NCBI RefSeq assembly: GCF_000426525.1
Contig: NZ_AUFN01000013.1
Span: forward strand, 62,001 to 126,000
Length of the DNA stretch: 64,000 bases
Source of the DNA: Nocardioides alkalitolerans DSM 16699
GTDB taxonomy: Bacteria > Actinomycetota > Actinomycetes > Propionibacteriales > Nocardioidaceae
Direction of reading: 5' to 3'
Part shown: positions 51,265 through 59,395 of the stretch, in pieces
Layout of the letters: every line of letters begins with the position of its first letter
Position numbering within the stretch: position 1 is the first letter of the stretch
Notes under the pieces: generated by a model
Database searches by the model: none
Told to the model about the DNA's origin: nothing
Seen by the model: only the letters and a program-made list of their open reading frames with translations
Position numbers and translations under genes: made by a program

Positions 51265-52305
51265 TCAGTCGACCGGACGGGCCAGGGCGTCGACCGAGCG
51301 CGCGAACACCCCCGGGAGGAGCCGGGCGGCCGGCACGAGCACCCGTCGCCCCACCGCCGGGCGCGTGGCGGCGAGCAGGGCGGTCGTCAGCCAGCGGTAG
51401 CGCCGGGTCACCCGGAGGTAGTCGCGCTCGTAGCGCTCGGGGTCGTCGTCGACCATCGCGGCGACCGCCGCACGGGCCTGGGCGAAGGCGAGCGCCAGCC
51501 CCTCGCCGGTGAGGGCGTCGACGTAGCCGGCGGCGTCGCCGACCAGCACGACCCGACCGGCCACGCGGCGCCGTACCCGTTGGTGCAGGGGTCCGGCGCC
51601 CCGCACCTCGCTGACGGGCTCCGCGCCCCGCAGCCGGTCGGCCAGCTCGGGCAGCTGCCGCAGCCGCTCGTCGTACCCGCCGCCCGTCGCGGCCAGCACG
51701 GCCACGCCGACCACGTCGGGCGCGACCGGGGTGACGTATCCCTCGGCGTGCGCGGCCCAGTGCACCTCGACGAGGTCCGACCACGGGGCCACCCGGAAGT
51801 GCTGCCGCAGGCCGAAGCGCGGGCGCGGCGCCGCCGGCAGGTCGAGCCCCGCCGCCCGGCGCACGGAGGAGTGCAGTCCGTCGGCGCCCACCAGGTACGC
51901 CGCGCGCACGCCGTCGACGAGCACGCCGGTGTCGTCCTGGGTGAACGCGCCCACGCGCCGGGGCACGATGCGGGCGCCGGCCCCGAGGGCCGCCTCGCGC
52001 AGGGCGTCGTGCAGCGTCGTACGACGGATGCCGCGGCCCGGCCCGCGGCGGAAGGCCGCGTCGACCGAGGTGGTGCCGGCGGTGTACCGGATGCCGCGGA
52101 GCGCATGGCCCGCCGGGTCGACGCCGAGCCGGTGCAGCTCGGCCAGCGCCCCGGGCATGAGGCCCTCGCCGCAGGCCTTGTCGACGGTGCCCCCGCGGGG
52201 CTCCCAGACCTCGACGTCGAGGCCCGCCCGCGCGGCGTGCAGCGCGGTCACGAGACCTGCGGGCCCGCCGCCGGCGACCAGCAGGTCGACGCGACGGGCG
52301 CTCAC
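51265..52305 (-). CDS. FAD-dependent hydroxylase, SrsC/geranylgeranyl-reductase-like
   Basis: This 346-residue flavoprotein has the N-terminal FAD motif VAGGGPAGLVTALHAARAG, a mid-chain LVGADGLHSSVRRAAG and the second FAD motif VVLVGDAAGYVDALTGEGLA. The plan fits aromatic hydroxylases and geranylgeranyl reductases. Because it is translationally coupled to an ICMT-like methyltransferase and a type III PKS, the best match in context is the SrsC hydroxylase that oxidises alkylresorcinols to quinones in Streptomyces. It overlaps the methyltransferase gene by 4 bp. Confidence 0.87.
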   Translation of the reverse strand: MSARRVDLLVAGGGPAGLVTALHAARAGLDVEVWEPRGGTVDKACGEGLMPGALAELHRLGVDPAGHALRGIRYTAGTTSVDAAFRRGPGRGIRRTTLHDALREAALGAGARIVPRRVGAFTQDDTGVLVDGVRAAYLVGADGLHSSVRRAAGLDLPAAPRPRFGLRQHFRVAPWSDLVEVHWAAHAEGYVTPVAPDVVGVAVLAATGGGYDERLRQLPELADRLRGAEPVSEVRGAGPLHQRVRRRVAGRVVLVGDAAGYVDALTGEGLALAFAQARAAVAAMVDDDPERYERDYLRVTRRYRWLTTALLAATRPAVGRRVLVPAARLLPGVFARSVDALARPVD

Positions 52306-52823
52306 GCGGCCACCGACCGCAGGGCGCGCTCCTCCGTGCGGATCCGTACGGTCAGCAGGGCGGCGTTGGCGACGGTGAACACGACCGCGGTGATCCAGGC
52401 GCCGTGGACGAGCGGGAGGGCCGCGCCCTCGACCACCACGACGACGTAGTTCGGGTGGCGCAGGAAGCGGTAGGGACCCCGGGCCACGAGCGGGAGACCG
52501 GGCACGACGATGACGCGGGTGTTCCACTGCCGGCCCAGCGCCCCGATGCACCACCAGCGCAGCGCCTGGCTGGCCACGACCAGCGCGAGCATCGACCAGG
52601 CCAGCAGCGGGGACACGGCCCGGTCGGACCACCAGGCCTCCACGAGGCAGCCGACGAGCAGGCCGGTGTGGAGCACGACCATCACGGGGTAGTGGCCCCG
52701 GCCGGACTCCACGCCGCCGCGCTCGAAGGCCCAGGCGGCGTTGCGCTTCGACACCACCAGCTCGGCCAGGCGCTCGAGGCCGACGGCGAGCACCAGCACG
52801 GTGAAGAGGACCTCGCTGCTCAT
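52302..52823 (-). CDS. ICMT-family methyltransferase, SrsB-like
   Basis: This 173-residue membrane methyltransferase has about four hydrophobic segments and the catalytic C-terminal motif GPYRFLRHPNYVVVVVEGAA near residue 116, shared by isoprenylcysteine carboxyl methyltransferases and phenolic-lipid O-methyltransferases. Its place between the type III PKS and the hydroxylase gives the gene order of srsA-srsB-srsC, so SAM-dependent methylation of an alkylresorcinol hydroxyl is likely. It overlaps both partners by 4 bp. Confidence 0.87.
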   Translation of the reverse strand: MSSEVLFTVLVLAVGLERLAELVVSKRNAAWAFERGGVESGRGHYPVMVVLHTGLLVGCLVEAWWSDRAVSPLLAWSMLALVVASQALRWWCIGALGRQWNTRVIVVPGLPLVARGPYRFLRHPNYVVVVVEGAALPLVHGAWITAVVFTVANAALLTVRIRTEERALRSVAA

Positions 52824-53914
52824 GCCGGCACCTGCAGCAGGACCAGCTCGGAGCAGAAGCCGGGGCCCATCGCCAGCATCAGCCCGTGGGAGCCCGGGGC
52901 CGGTGGACGGTCCGCGAGGGTGTCGGCGAGCACGTGCAGCACGGACGCCGAGGAGAGGTTGCCGATCCGCCGCAGCGAGTCCCAGGTGACGGCGAGGGCC
53001 TCCCGGTCGACGCCGAGCGCCTCCTGCATGGCCTCGAGCACCTTGGGGCCGCCGGGGTGGGCGACGTACCAGCCGATGTCGTCGGGGCCGAGGCCGTGGT
53101 CGGCGAGGAACGCGCGCACGTCGTCGCCGACGTAGCGCAGCACCACGTCGGGCACGGAGGCGTCGAGCACGATCTTGAGGCCGCCGGCGCCGACGTCCCA
53201 GCCCATCGTGCGCTCGGAGTCGGGGTAGAGCCGGCTGCGCGCGGCGAGCACGACGGGCTGCGTGCCCGCCCCGGCCTCCGTGCTCCGGCCGGCGAGCGCC
53301 TCGGCCCGGCGCGACCCGGCCGCCACGACGGCCGCGGCCCCGTCGCCGAAGAGCCCGCTCGCCACGAGGTTCGCGACCGAGGCGTCGTCGCGCTGCAGCG
53401 TGAGCGAGCAGAGCTCGACGCTCATCAGCACGGCGACGGCGTCCGGGTGCCCGACGAGGTAGTCGTGGAGGCGCGCGACGCCCGCGGCGCCGGCCACGCA
53501 GCCGAGCCCCACGAGCGGCACCCGCACGACGTCCTGCCGCATGCCGGTCAGCGCCGCCACCCGGGCGTCGAGCGACGGCACCGCGAGGCCGGTGACCGTC
53601 GCCGACACGATGAGGTCGACGTCGGCGGGCTCCAGGCCGACGGCGGCGAGCGCCTCGACGACCGCGCGGGCGCCCAGCACGACGCCCTCCCGGATGAAGG
53701 CGTCGTTGGAGGCGCCGAAGTCGGCCAGCCCGGCGTACGCGTCGAGGGGAAGCGCGGTGTGGCGGGTCTCGACGCCCGCGTTGCGGTGCAGGCGGTCGAC
53801 GACGCCGCGGTCGACGGTCCCGCCGCTCAGCATGGAGGTCGCGAACGCCTCGGTGATGTCCTGCTGGCGGTACCTGTGCTCGGGCAGGACGCCCCGCACG
53901 CTGAGGATGCGCAT
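52820..53914 (-). CDS. Type III polyketide synthase, alkylresorcinol/alkylpyrone type
   Basis: This 364-residue chalcone-synthase-like enzyme has the full triad: Cys139 in VGLGCVAGAAG, His286 in YVAHPGGPKVLEA and Asn319 in RIGNLSSASVL. The sequence resembles bacterial alkylresorcinol and alkylpyrone synthases such as SrsA and the mycobacterial Pks10/11/18 group, which extend fatty acyl starters with malonyl-CoA. It heads a PKS-methyltransferase-hydroxylase operon. A GGGTACCG element lies 50 bp before its ATG. The UbiA gene upstream on the same strand ends 80 bp before it. Confidence 0.93.
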   Translation of the reverse strand: MRILSVRGVLPEHRYRQQDITEAFATSMLSGGTVDRGVVDRLHRNAGVETRHTALPLDAYAGLADFGASNDAFIREGVVLGARAVVEALAAVGLEPADVDLIVSATVTGLAVPSLDARVAALTGMRQDVVRVPLVGLGCVAGAAGVARLHDYLVGHPDAVAVLMSVELCSLTLQRDDASVANLVASGLFGDGAAAVVAAGSRRAEALAGRSTEAGAGTQPVVLAARSRLYPDSERTMGWDVGAGGLKIVLDASVPDVVLRYVGDDVRAFLADHGLGPDDIGWYVAHPGGPKVLEAMQEALGVDREALAVTWDSLRRIGNLSSASVLHVLADTLADRPPAPGSHGLMLAMGPGFCSELVLLQVPA

Positions 53915-53964
53915 CGTCGGCTCGTCTCTGGTCGGGGTCGAGGCGGGAGGTGCCTCGGGGACCG

Positions 53965-53970
53965 GTACCC
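53965..53970 (-). promoter_or_regulatory. GGGTAC element before type III PKS operon
   Basis: GGCGGGTACCGGTCC on the minus strand lies 50 bp before the PKS ATG, in the 80-bp space after the UbiA stop. Confidence 0.5.
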
Positions 53971-53994
53971 GCCGGAGGGGTCGCCGAGAGGCAC

Positions 53995-54834
53995 TCACCG
54001 CGTCACCGCCGCGAGCAGCACGACGTCGACCACCGCGATGAGCAGCGCCGCACGGAACGGGGCGCGCCCCCGGCCCACGAGACCGACGACCGCCAGACCG
54101 ACCACGACCAGGAGCGCGGCCCACGCCCAGGCCGGCGGCGGCCCGGCCGGCCCGAGCACCGCGAGCCCGGAGGCAGCGAGCAGGAGGACGACCGCCAGCG
54201 CCCGCGAGCGCGCAGCTCCGAGGCGGTGCGGGAGACCGCGGACGCCGGTGCGCGCGTCGTCGTCGAGGTCGGGCAGGACGTTGAGCAGGTGCGCGGCGAC
54301 GCCCAGGGTTGCGCCGGCCAGGGTCATCCACCACGGCGCCCACCGGGCGGCGTCCCCGGTCGGACCGGTGTCTGCGAGGAAGGCGACGGACGGGAGCGCG
54401 CCGAAGGCCACGGCGTACGGCGCCCATGACGCCGCCGTCGCCTTCACGCCGAGGTTGTAGGCGTGCGCGCTGCCGACCAGGAGCACGAGGTGGACCAGCG
54501 CGCTGCGCCACCCCAGCGCCGCGGAGAGCGCGACGCACGCGACCGCGGCCAGCAGCAGGGCGACCCGGGCTACCCGCAGAGGGACCTGCCCGGTGGCCAC
54601 CGGCTTGTCGGCACGGCCGACCGCCCGGTCGCGCTCGACGTCGAGGAGGTCGTTGGCCCACCCGACCGTGAGCTGCCCGGCGAGCACCGCGAGGACGACG
54701 AGGGCCACCACGACGGCGGACCGGTCCGCCGCCGAGGCCAGCACACCGGCGACGACGGTGACCGCCAGCGCCGGCCCCGGATGGGCGGCGTCCACCAGGC
54801 CTGCGGCGACCGAGCCACGGGGGCGGTCCGTCAT
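53995..54834 (-). CDS. UbiA-family prenyltransferase
   Basis: This 279-residue protein has about eight membrane segments and both aspartate-rich motifs: N61-D62-x-x-D65-x-x-x-D69 (NDLLDVERD) and D189-x-D191-D192-D193 (DLDDDARTG). These bind the prenyl diphosphate through Mg2+. UbiA enzymes attach prenyl chains to aromatics; the adjacent type III PKS supplies a candidate phenolic acceptor and the divergent idi supplies prenyl precursors. ATG 54834 has GAGGGCGGG upstream. A sugar-type acceptor or chlorophyll-synthase-like role cannot be excluded. Confidence 0.9.
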   Translation of the reverse strand: MTDRPRGSVAAGLVDAAHPGPALAVTVVAGVLASAADRSAVVVALVVLAVLAGQLTVGWANDLLDVERDRAVGRADKPVATGQVPLRVARVALLLAAVACVALSAALGWRSALVHLVLLVGSAHAYNLGVKATAASWAPYAVAFGALPSVAFLADTGPTGDAARWAPWWMTLAGATLGVAAHLLNVLPDLDDDARTGVRGLPHRLGAARSRALAVVLLLAASGLAVLGPAGPPPAWAWAALLVVVGLAVVGLVGRGRAPFRAALLIAVVDVVLLAAVTR

Positions 54835-54928
54835 GATCGACCCGCCCTCTCGTCGTCGGTGCGCCGGATCCTCCGGTGCAGCCTCGCCGGTGCGGGCCGC
54901 GCCACCCCACCGGTGCCCGCCACCACCC

Positions 54929-54953
54929 GGTTCAGGCAGGGTGCCCCGGGTAC
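54929..54953 (+). promoter_or_regulatory. SigB/SigF-like promoter before idi
   Basis: GGTTC (54929-54933), a 14-base spacer and GGGTAC (54948-54953, followed by CG) match the GTTT-N14-GGGTA pattern of this sigma class best among all sites in the window. The idi ATG is 63 bp downstream. Confidence 0.55.
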
Positions 54954-55016
54954 CGACCCCGGCACCACCCCCTGGCTGCACGACCCCCACGTCCGCACGA
55001 CCCCCGAGAGGACCCG

Positions 55017-55562
55017 ATGACGTCGACGGAGGACCTCGTCGTCCTGCTGCACCCGGACGGCTCCCCGGCCGGCACCGCGCCCCGGGCCACGGTGCACGAC
55101 GAGCGGACGCCCCTGCACCTCGCGTTCTCCTGCCACCTCCTCGACGCGGACGGGCGGCTGCTCCTGACCCGGCGGGCCCTTGCGAAGCGCACCTGGCCGG
55201 GGGTCTGGACGAACTCCTACTGCGGCCACCCGCGGCCCGGCGAGGCGATGGAGGACGCCGTGCGGCGTTACGGCCGCCACGAGCTAGGGGTCGACGTCAC
55301 CGGCGTCGAGCTGCTGCTCCCCGACTTCCGCTACCGCGCCGTCGACGCCGGCGGTGTCGTCGAGAACGAGCACTGCCCGGTCTTCGTCGCCCGGGTCGAC
55401 GGGCCCCTGACGCCCCACCCCGACGAGGTGGCCGAGACCGCGTGGACCGCGCCCGCGACCGCGTGGGCGGTCGCCCACCAGGCCCCGTGGGCCCTCAGCC
55501 CGTGGTTCGTCGACCAGGTCGCGGCGCTCGGACCGGACTTCGCCTACCCGCACCCGCAGTGA
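55017..55562 (+). CDS. idi: Isopentenyl-diphosphate delta-isomerase, type 1
   Basis: This 181-residue Nudix-fold enzyme interconverts IPP and DMAPP. The catalytic Cys69 lies in TNSYCGHP and the catalytic glutamate (Glu116, with Glu118) in VVENEHCPVF, and the Nudix-like region is RPGEAMEDAVRRYGRHELG. It is divergent from the UbiA gene across a 182-bp space and would raise the DMAPP supply for prenyl chain synthesis. GAGAGGACCCG precedes ATG 55017. Confidence 0.95.
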   Translation: MTSTEDLVVLLHPDGSPAGTAPRATVHDERTPLHLAFSCHLLDADGRLLLTRRALAKRTWPGVWTNSYCGHPRPGEAMEDAVRRYGRHELGVDVTGVELLLPDFRYRAVDAGGVVENEHCPVFVARVDGPLTPHPDEVAETAWTAPATAWAVAHQAPWALSPWFVDQVAALGPDFAYPHPQ

Positions 55563-55593
55563 GACCCGCCACGGGACTCGCCGCGGGCGACCC

Positions 55594-55599
55594 GGGTAC
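55594..55599 (+). promoter_or_regulatory. GGGTAC element before small acidic ORF
   Basis: CCCGGGTACCGACC ends its hexamer 9 bp before ATG 55609, the close spacing also seen before the SRPBCC and split-regulator genes. Confidence 0.45.
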
Positions 55600-55608
55600 C
55601 GACCTGTC

Positions 55609-55788
55609 ATGACCCCCGACCCGACACCCGGACCCAACGGACGCGACCCGCTCGGGTCCGACCCCGACCACGACCAGGACTCCGAGCCGACGACCGCCGA
55701 CGGCGGCGCCGCGGAGACCGGTCAGCTCGACCCCGACTCGGAGCCGGCGAGCGACCCGGACCCCGCGCCCGGTCGGGCGGACGCGTGA
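55609..55788 (+). CDS. Small Asp/Pro-rich disordered protein
   Basis: This 59-residue reading frame begins MTPDPTPGPNGRDPLGSDPD and is made almost wholly of Asp, Pro, Gly, Ser and Glu, with no hydrophobic core. It is supported by an upstream GGGTACCG element at the same distance as in other genes here and by a GTGA overlap with the next gene, as in a real operon. It resembles small disordered stress-linked proteins of actinobacteria in composition only. Confidence 0.55.
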   Translation: MTPDPTPGPNGRDPLGSDPDHDQDSEPTTADGGAAETGQLDPDSEPASDPDPAPGRADA

Positions 55789-56870
55789 CGACCCCCGCGA
55801 CCGACGCACCCCGCCGCGCCCTCGTCGTCGGCGCCACCGGCATCGTCGGCCAGGCCGTCGCGGCCGCGCTCGTCGAGGCCGGTTGGGAGACCTACGGTCT
55901 CTCCCGCAGCGGCACGAGCGTCCACCCGGACGTCCGGCCGGTGCAGGCCGACCTCCAGGACGCCGACCAGCTGCGCGAGGCCCTCGCCGACGTCGCTCCC
56001 GCGTTCGTCGTCTTCACCGCGTGGACCCGGCGGGAGACCGAGGAGGAGAACATCCGCGTGAACGGGGGCGCCGTGCGCGACCTGCTCGCCGCCCTCTCCC
56101 CCGCCGGCTCGGTGCGCCACGTCGCGCTCATGACGGGGCTGAAGCACTACCTCGGCCCCTTCGAGGCCTACGGCACCGGCGAGATGCCCGACACCCCCTT
56201 CCACGAGGAGGAGCCGCGCAGCTCGACGCCGAACTTCTACTACGCGCAGGAGGACGAGCTGTTCGCCGCCGCCGAGCGCGACGGCTTCACCTGGAGCGTG
56301 CACCGCTCGCACACCGTGCTCGGCTTCGCCACCGGCAACGCGATGAACATGGTGGCGACCCTCTGCGCCTACGCGACGCTGTGCCGCGAGCTCGGGCGCC
56401 CCTTCGTCTTCCCGGGCTCCGAGACGCAGTGGAACGGTCTCACCGACGTCACCGACGCGGGACTCCTCGCCGAGCAGATGCTGTGGGCGGCCGAGTCCGA
56501 GGCCGGTCACGACGAGCCCTTCAACACCGCCAACGGCGACGTCTTCCGCTGGCGCTGGCTGTGGCCGCAGCTCGCCGCGCACTTCGACCTGCCCTGGGAG
56601 GGCTTCGAGGGCGCGCCGCGACCGCTCGAGGAGCAGATGGCCGACGTCGAGCCCGTCTGGGCGCGGGTCGTGGAGCGCCACGGTCTGGTCGAGCCCGACC
56701 TCGCTCGCGTGGCCTCGTGGTGGCACACGGACGCCGACCTGGGCCGCGGGATGGAGGTCGTGACGGACATGAACAAGAGCCGCACGGCAGGCTTCAGCGC
56801 GACCCGCGACACCCGCGCGACCCTCCTCGACTACGTCGAGCAGTACCGGTCGGCCCGGATCATCCCCTGA
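55785..56870 (+). CDS. PRISE-family NAD(P)-dependent reductase
   Basis: This 361-residue extended SDR has the cofactor motif VVGATGIVGQ near residue 14 and the blocks MTGLKHYLGPFEAYG near 117 and STPNFYYAQEDELF near 146, which are characteristic of the progesterone 5beta-reductase/iridoid synthase-like (PRISE) group with its displaced catalytic Tyr-Lys arrangement. These enzymes reduce activated C=C bonds of enones. It starts at GTG 55785 overlapping the small acidic ORF. The natural substrate is unknown. Confidence 0.87.
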   Translation: MTTPATDAPRRALVVGATGIVGQAVAAALVEAGWETYGLSRSGTSVHPDVRPVQADLQDADQLREALADVAPAFVVFTAWTRRETEEENIRVNGGAVRDLLAALSPAGSVRHVALMTGLKHYLGPFEAYGTGEMPDTPFHEEEPRSSTPNFYYAQEDELFAAAERDGFTWSVHRSHTVLGFATGNAMNMVATLCAYATLCRELGRPFVFPGSETQWNGLTDVTDAGLLAEQMLWAAESEAGHDEPFNTANGDVFRWRWLWPQLAAHFDLPWEGFEGAPRPLEEQMADVEPVWARVVERHGLVEPDLARVASWWHTDADLGRGMEVVTDMNKSRTAGFSATRDTRATLLDYVEQYRSARIIP

Positions 56871-56877
56871 CCCGGCG

Positions 56878-57471
56878 TCAGTCCGGCAGGGCCGCCACGT
56901 CGGGCACGACGACCCCGAACAGGTCGGAGATGGCGGCCAGGCTGGCCGCCTGGAGCGCGGGGGCCTCGACGCCCCCGCCTCCGGGCAGCCGCCGGGTCGC
57001 GGTGGCGCCGGCCACCACGGTCGGCGCGAACCCGAGGCTGAACGCGCCGCGGGCCGTCGAGTTGATGCACATGTGGGTCATGAACCCCGCGAGCACCAGG
57101 TTCTCGACGCCCAGGCCACGCAGGCGCTGCTCGAGGTCGGTGCCGACGAACGAGTTCGGGAAGTTCTTCACCACCACGGCCTCGCCGTCGCGGGGCGCGA
57201 CGCGGTCGACGATCTGGCCGATCTCGGCGTTGACGTCGTACGGCGAGCCGACCCCCGCGTCGTGCATGACGTGGATGACGGGCGTGCCGGCGCTCCGGGC
57301 CCGGTCGAGCAGCTCGGCGCCGGCGTCGATCGCCGCCTGCACGCCCTCCAGCTCCATCACGCCGCGCGTGTAGGTGTTCTGCAGGTCCACCATCACCACG
57401 GCGGAGCCCCGCAGCGACGGGGGCGCGTCGCTCATGCCCGTCAGCTCCCGCAGCGTCACGTTCTCGGTCAT
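56878..57471 (-). CDS. Isochorismatase-like cysteine hydrolase
   Basis: This 197-residue hydrolase has the triad in order: Asp in VVMVDLQNTY near residue 29, Lys in VVVKNFPNSF near 102 and Cys in GFMTHMCINSTARG near 135. The fold covers isochorismatases, nicotinamidases and various amidases, and the cysteine implies covalent catalysis, unlike true isochorismatases that often lack it. The substrate is not evident. It is convergent with the PRISE gene, with 7 bp between stops. Confidence 0.9.
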   Translation of the reverse strand: MTENVTLRELTGMSDAPPSLRGSAVVMVDLQNTYTRGVMELEGVQAAIDAGAELLDRARSAGTPVIHVMHDAGVGSPYDVNAEIGQIVDRVAPRDGEAVVVKNFPNSFVGTDLEQRLRGLGVENLVLAGFMTHMCINSTARGAFSLGFAPTVVAGATATRRLPGGGGVEAPALQAASLAAISDLFGVVVPDVAALPD

Positions 57472-57543
57472 CGCGCTCTCCTTCGTCGGACGGGTGTGGA
57501 CCGCCAGGGCACCAGACCGCAGGTTGCGCGAGTGTTGCGCGGG

Positions 57544-58047
57544 TCACAGGTCGCGGACGGTCCGGGCCTCCGGGTCCCAGCGCCGCAGCCGCGTGGCGGC
57601 CACGTCGTACGCCGGGCCCAGCAGGCCCAGGGCCTCGGTGAGCGCCGTCGTGGTGAGCCGTCGCGAGAGCGTCACGTGCGGCAGCCACGCGCCGGGCGCC
57701 GCCCACGGCGGGCCCCCGGGACCGAGGAGCTCCGCCGCCTCCGCGTGCAGCGCCAGCAGCGCGGCGCTCGGCACGACCGAGCGCGCGAGGAACCACCGGT
57801 CGGCGGTGCCCAGCACCACGGGCGGACCGAGGTGGAGCGCCAGCGGCAGCGACGCGACGAGCGTGCCCACCGCGCGCTCGGCCTCGGCCGGCACCTCGTC
57901 ACGCTCGGCGAGCGTGACGTGGGGGCCGTGGGTGGCGTCCTGGCGGTCGCCCGAGCTGGGCAGCCCGGCCTCGCTCAGCAGCCGCCACTCGGCGCGCACC
58001 GCGGCGTCGCCCGACGCGTCCAGCAGGAGGTCGAGGGAGTGACGCAC
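57544..58047 (-). CDS. 2H phosphoesterase superfamily (2'-5' RNA ligase-like) protein
   Basis: This 167-residue protein has two H-x-T motifs, GPHVTLAERDE near residue 42 and LPHVTLSRRLT near 123, which define the 2H phosphoesterase fold. Bacterial relatives (ThpR/LigT) have 2',3'-cyclic phosphodiesterase or 2'-5' ligase activity on RNA. The surrounding sequence is diverged enough that the substrate may differ. It lies 9 bp upstream-side of the CDGSH gene on the same strand. Confidence 0.87.
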   Translation of the reverse strand: MRHSLDLLLDASGDAAVRAEWRLLSEAGLPSSGDRQDATHGPHVTLAERDEVPAEAERAVGTLVASLPLALHLGPPVVLGTADRWFLARSVVPSAALLALHAEAAELLGPGGPPWAAPGAWLPHVTLSRRLTTTALTEALGLLGPAYDVAATRLRRWDPEARTVRDL

Positions 58048-58056
58048 CGGGCCACG

Positions 58057-58302
58057 CTACGACGTACGACGCGGCTTGACGTAGGCGTGCGTGCCGTCGC
58101 ACCAGGGCGCACGCCCCGACCGGCCGCAGGCGCAGACCGCGACCACGGGCCGGGTCACGGGGTGGACGGTCCCGTCGGCCGCGACCACCTCGTCGGCGCC
58201 CCGCAGCAGCAGCGGGCCGTCCGGGCAGAGCCGAGCACGCACGGGCTCGCGCCGCGCGGGCGACCCGTCGACGGGCACGTCCTCGCCACCACGGCGGGTC
58301 AT
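58057..58302 (-). CDS. CDGSH-type iron-sulfur protein
   Basis: This 81-residue protein carries the CDGSH motif with Cys57, Cys59, Cys68 and His72 (CACGRSGRAPWCDGTH), the ligands of a redox-active, labile 2Fe-2S cluster. It lacks a membrane anchor. Its ATG overlaps the stop of the heme-oxygenase-like oxidase gene (ATGA), so the two proteins are made together; the CDGSH cluster may supply electrons to, or receive iron from, that enzyme. Confidence 0.92.
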   Translation of the reverse strand: MTRRGGEDVPVDGSPARREPVRARLCPDGPLLLRGADEVVAADGTVHPVTRPVVAVCACGRSGRAPWCDGTHAYVKPRRTS

Positions 58303-59306
58303 GCCGACCGCACGAGGTCGTCGGCGGAGTCGTGCGCGGCCACGGCCGCCTCGCTCGTCCAGCGGTCCATCAGCGCCGCACCCGCGTCGGCGTCGACGCG
58401 CAGGCAGACGGCGGCCCCGAACAGCACGTCGTCGCGCAGGGACGGGTCGGCGTCGACCGCGTTCGCGCAGATGTCGGTGAGCACCACCTGCTCGTGCACC
58501 GCGTCCGCCTCGACGTGCTCGTGGAAGTAGGCGGCGGCGGCCTCCGGCAGGCCGACCCGCTCGATCCCGGCGGCGATGCGCCGGCACGGGTCGGTGCTCG
58601 TCGTCTCGAAGGCCGCGAGGTGGCCGAGGCTCGCGCCGTGCAGCCGGCGCTGCAGCCCGAGCAGCGACATCACGTTGTTCGACAGCAGCGTCGGGCCCGA
58701 CGCGTTGGCGACGTGGGCGCCGTACGTCGCGTCGATGCCGCAGGAGCGCAGCGCGTCGGCGTAGAGCAGCGAGTGCAGGCGCTCGGGGCGGCCCCCGCCG
58801 TACTCGTCGTAGAGCAGCTCGGCGAGCGCCACCTTGGCGGGGCCGTCGACGCGGGGCAGCACGAAGGCGTGCGGGTCGGACTCCTTGAGGTGGTAGACGC
58901 TGCGCTCGGTGAGGAACTCCAGCACCTGGTCGCGGGTGGCGCTCCGCTGGAGGAACCGGGCGAGCGGAGGGCCGTCGACGTGCGCGACGAGGGCGCGCAG
59001 CTGTCCGACGAGGTCGTCGGAGGCCTCACGGGCGACGGCGACGTCGTCCGCCGTACGGCGACGCAGCCCGGCCTCGATCGCCGTCTCGACGCCCCGGCGC
59101 CAGGCGACCAGCCGGAGGTCCCACTCGGCGTCGTCCGCGGCGTCGTCGAAGCCGCGGTAGGACAGCTCGTAGACGACCCAGAGGGCCAGCTGCGTGTCGG
59201 CGCCGTGCAGGTCGTCGCCGTCGTGGGGCGGCACGGTGGCGTCACCGCCCCGGGCGGCGTCGATCACGGCGGCGCTGACGGGTCCGCGCGATGCGGGCAG
59301 AAGCAT
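58299..59306 (-). CDS. Heme-oxygenase-like diiron oxidase (iron-containing redox enzyme family)
   Basis: This 335-residue protein belongs to the iron-containing redox enzyme, heme-oxygenase-like group. It is nearly all helical, with candidate diiron ligands in SVYHLKESDPHAF near residue 136, LLYDEYGGGRPERLH near 163 and YFHEHVEADAVHEQV near 262. Relatives such as UndA and SznF use a diiron site for O2-dependent oxidations of fatty acids or amines. An approximately 100-residue N-terminal extension has no clear motif. It is coupled to the CDGSH gene, and a GGGTACCG element precedes it. Confidence 0.85.
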   Translation of the reverse strand: MLLPASRGPVSAAVIDAARGGDATVPPHDGDDLHGADTQLALWVVYELSYRGFDDAADDAEWDLRLVAWRRGVETAIEAGLRRRTADDVAVAREASDDLVGQLRALVAHVDGPPLARFLQRSATRDQVLEFLTERSVYHLKESDPHAFVLPRVDGPAKVALAELLYDEYGGGRPERLHSLLYADALRSCGIDATYGAHVANASGPTLLSNNVMSLLGLQRRLHGASLGHLAAFETTSTDPCRRIAAGIERVGLPEAAAAYFHEHVEADAVHEQVVLTDICANAVDADPSLRDDVLFGAAVCLRVDADAGAALMDRWTSEAAVAAHDSADDLVRSA

Positions 59307-59341
59307 GAGACGTCCTCCTCGTGGTCACTGACGGCGGTCCG

Positions 59342-59347
59342 GTACCC
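59342..59347 (-). promoter_or_regulatory. GGGTAC element before diiron oxidase-CDGSH operon
   Basis: ACGGGGTACCGGACC on the minus strand lies 35 bp before the ATG at 59306. It faces a plus-strand twin at 59356-59361, so one 20-bp zone serves both divergent genes. Confidence 0.5.
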
Positions 59348-59355
59348 CGTCCGGT

Positions 59356-59361
59356 GGGTAC
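59356..59361 (+). promoter_or_regulatory. GGGTAC element before methyltransferase gene
   Basis: GGTGGGTACCGCC lies 34 bp before GTG 59396, with GAGGAG as ribosome-binding site between. A GGTCC occurs 15 bases upstream as a possible -35. Confidence 0.5.
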
Positions 59362-59395
59362 CGCCCCGCACAGCCCGACCGAGCCGAGGAGAACC

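Noticed and set aside
56878-57471. Isochorismatase for siderophore synthesis linked to the metal island
   Set aside because: It is 30 kb away, has no entAB-like neighbours or box, and the cysteine triad fits general cysteine hydrolases.
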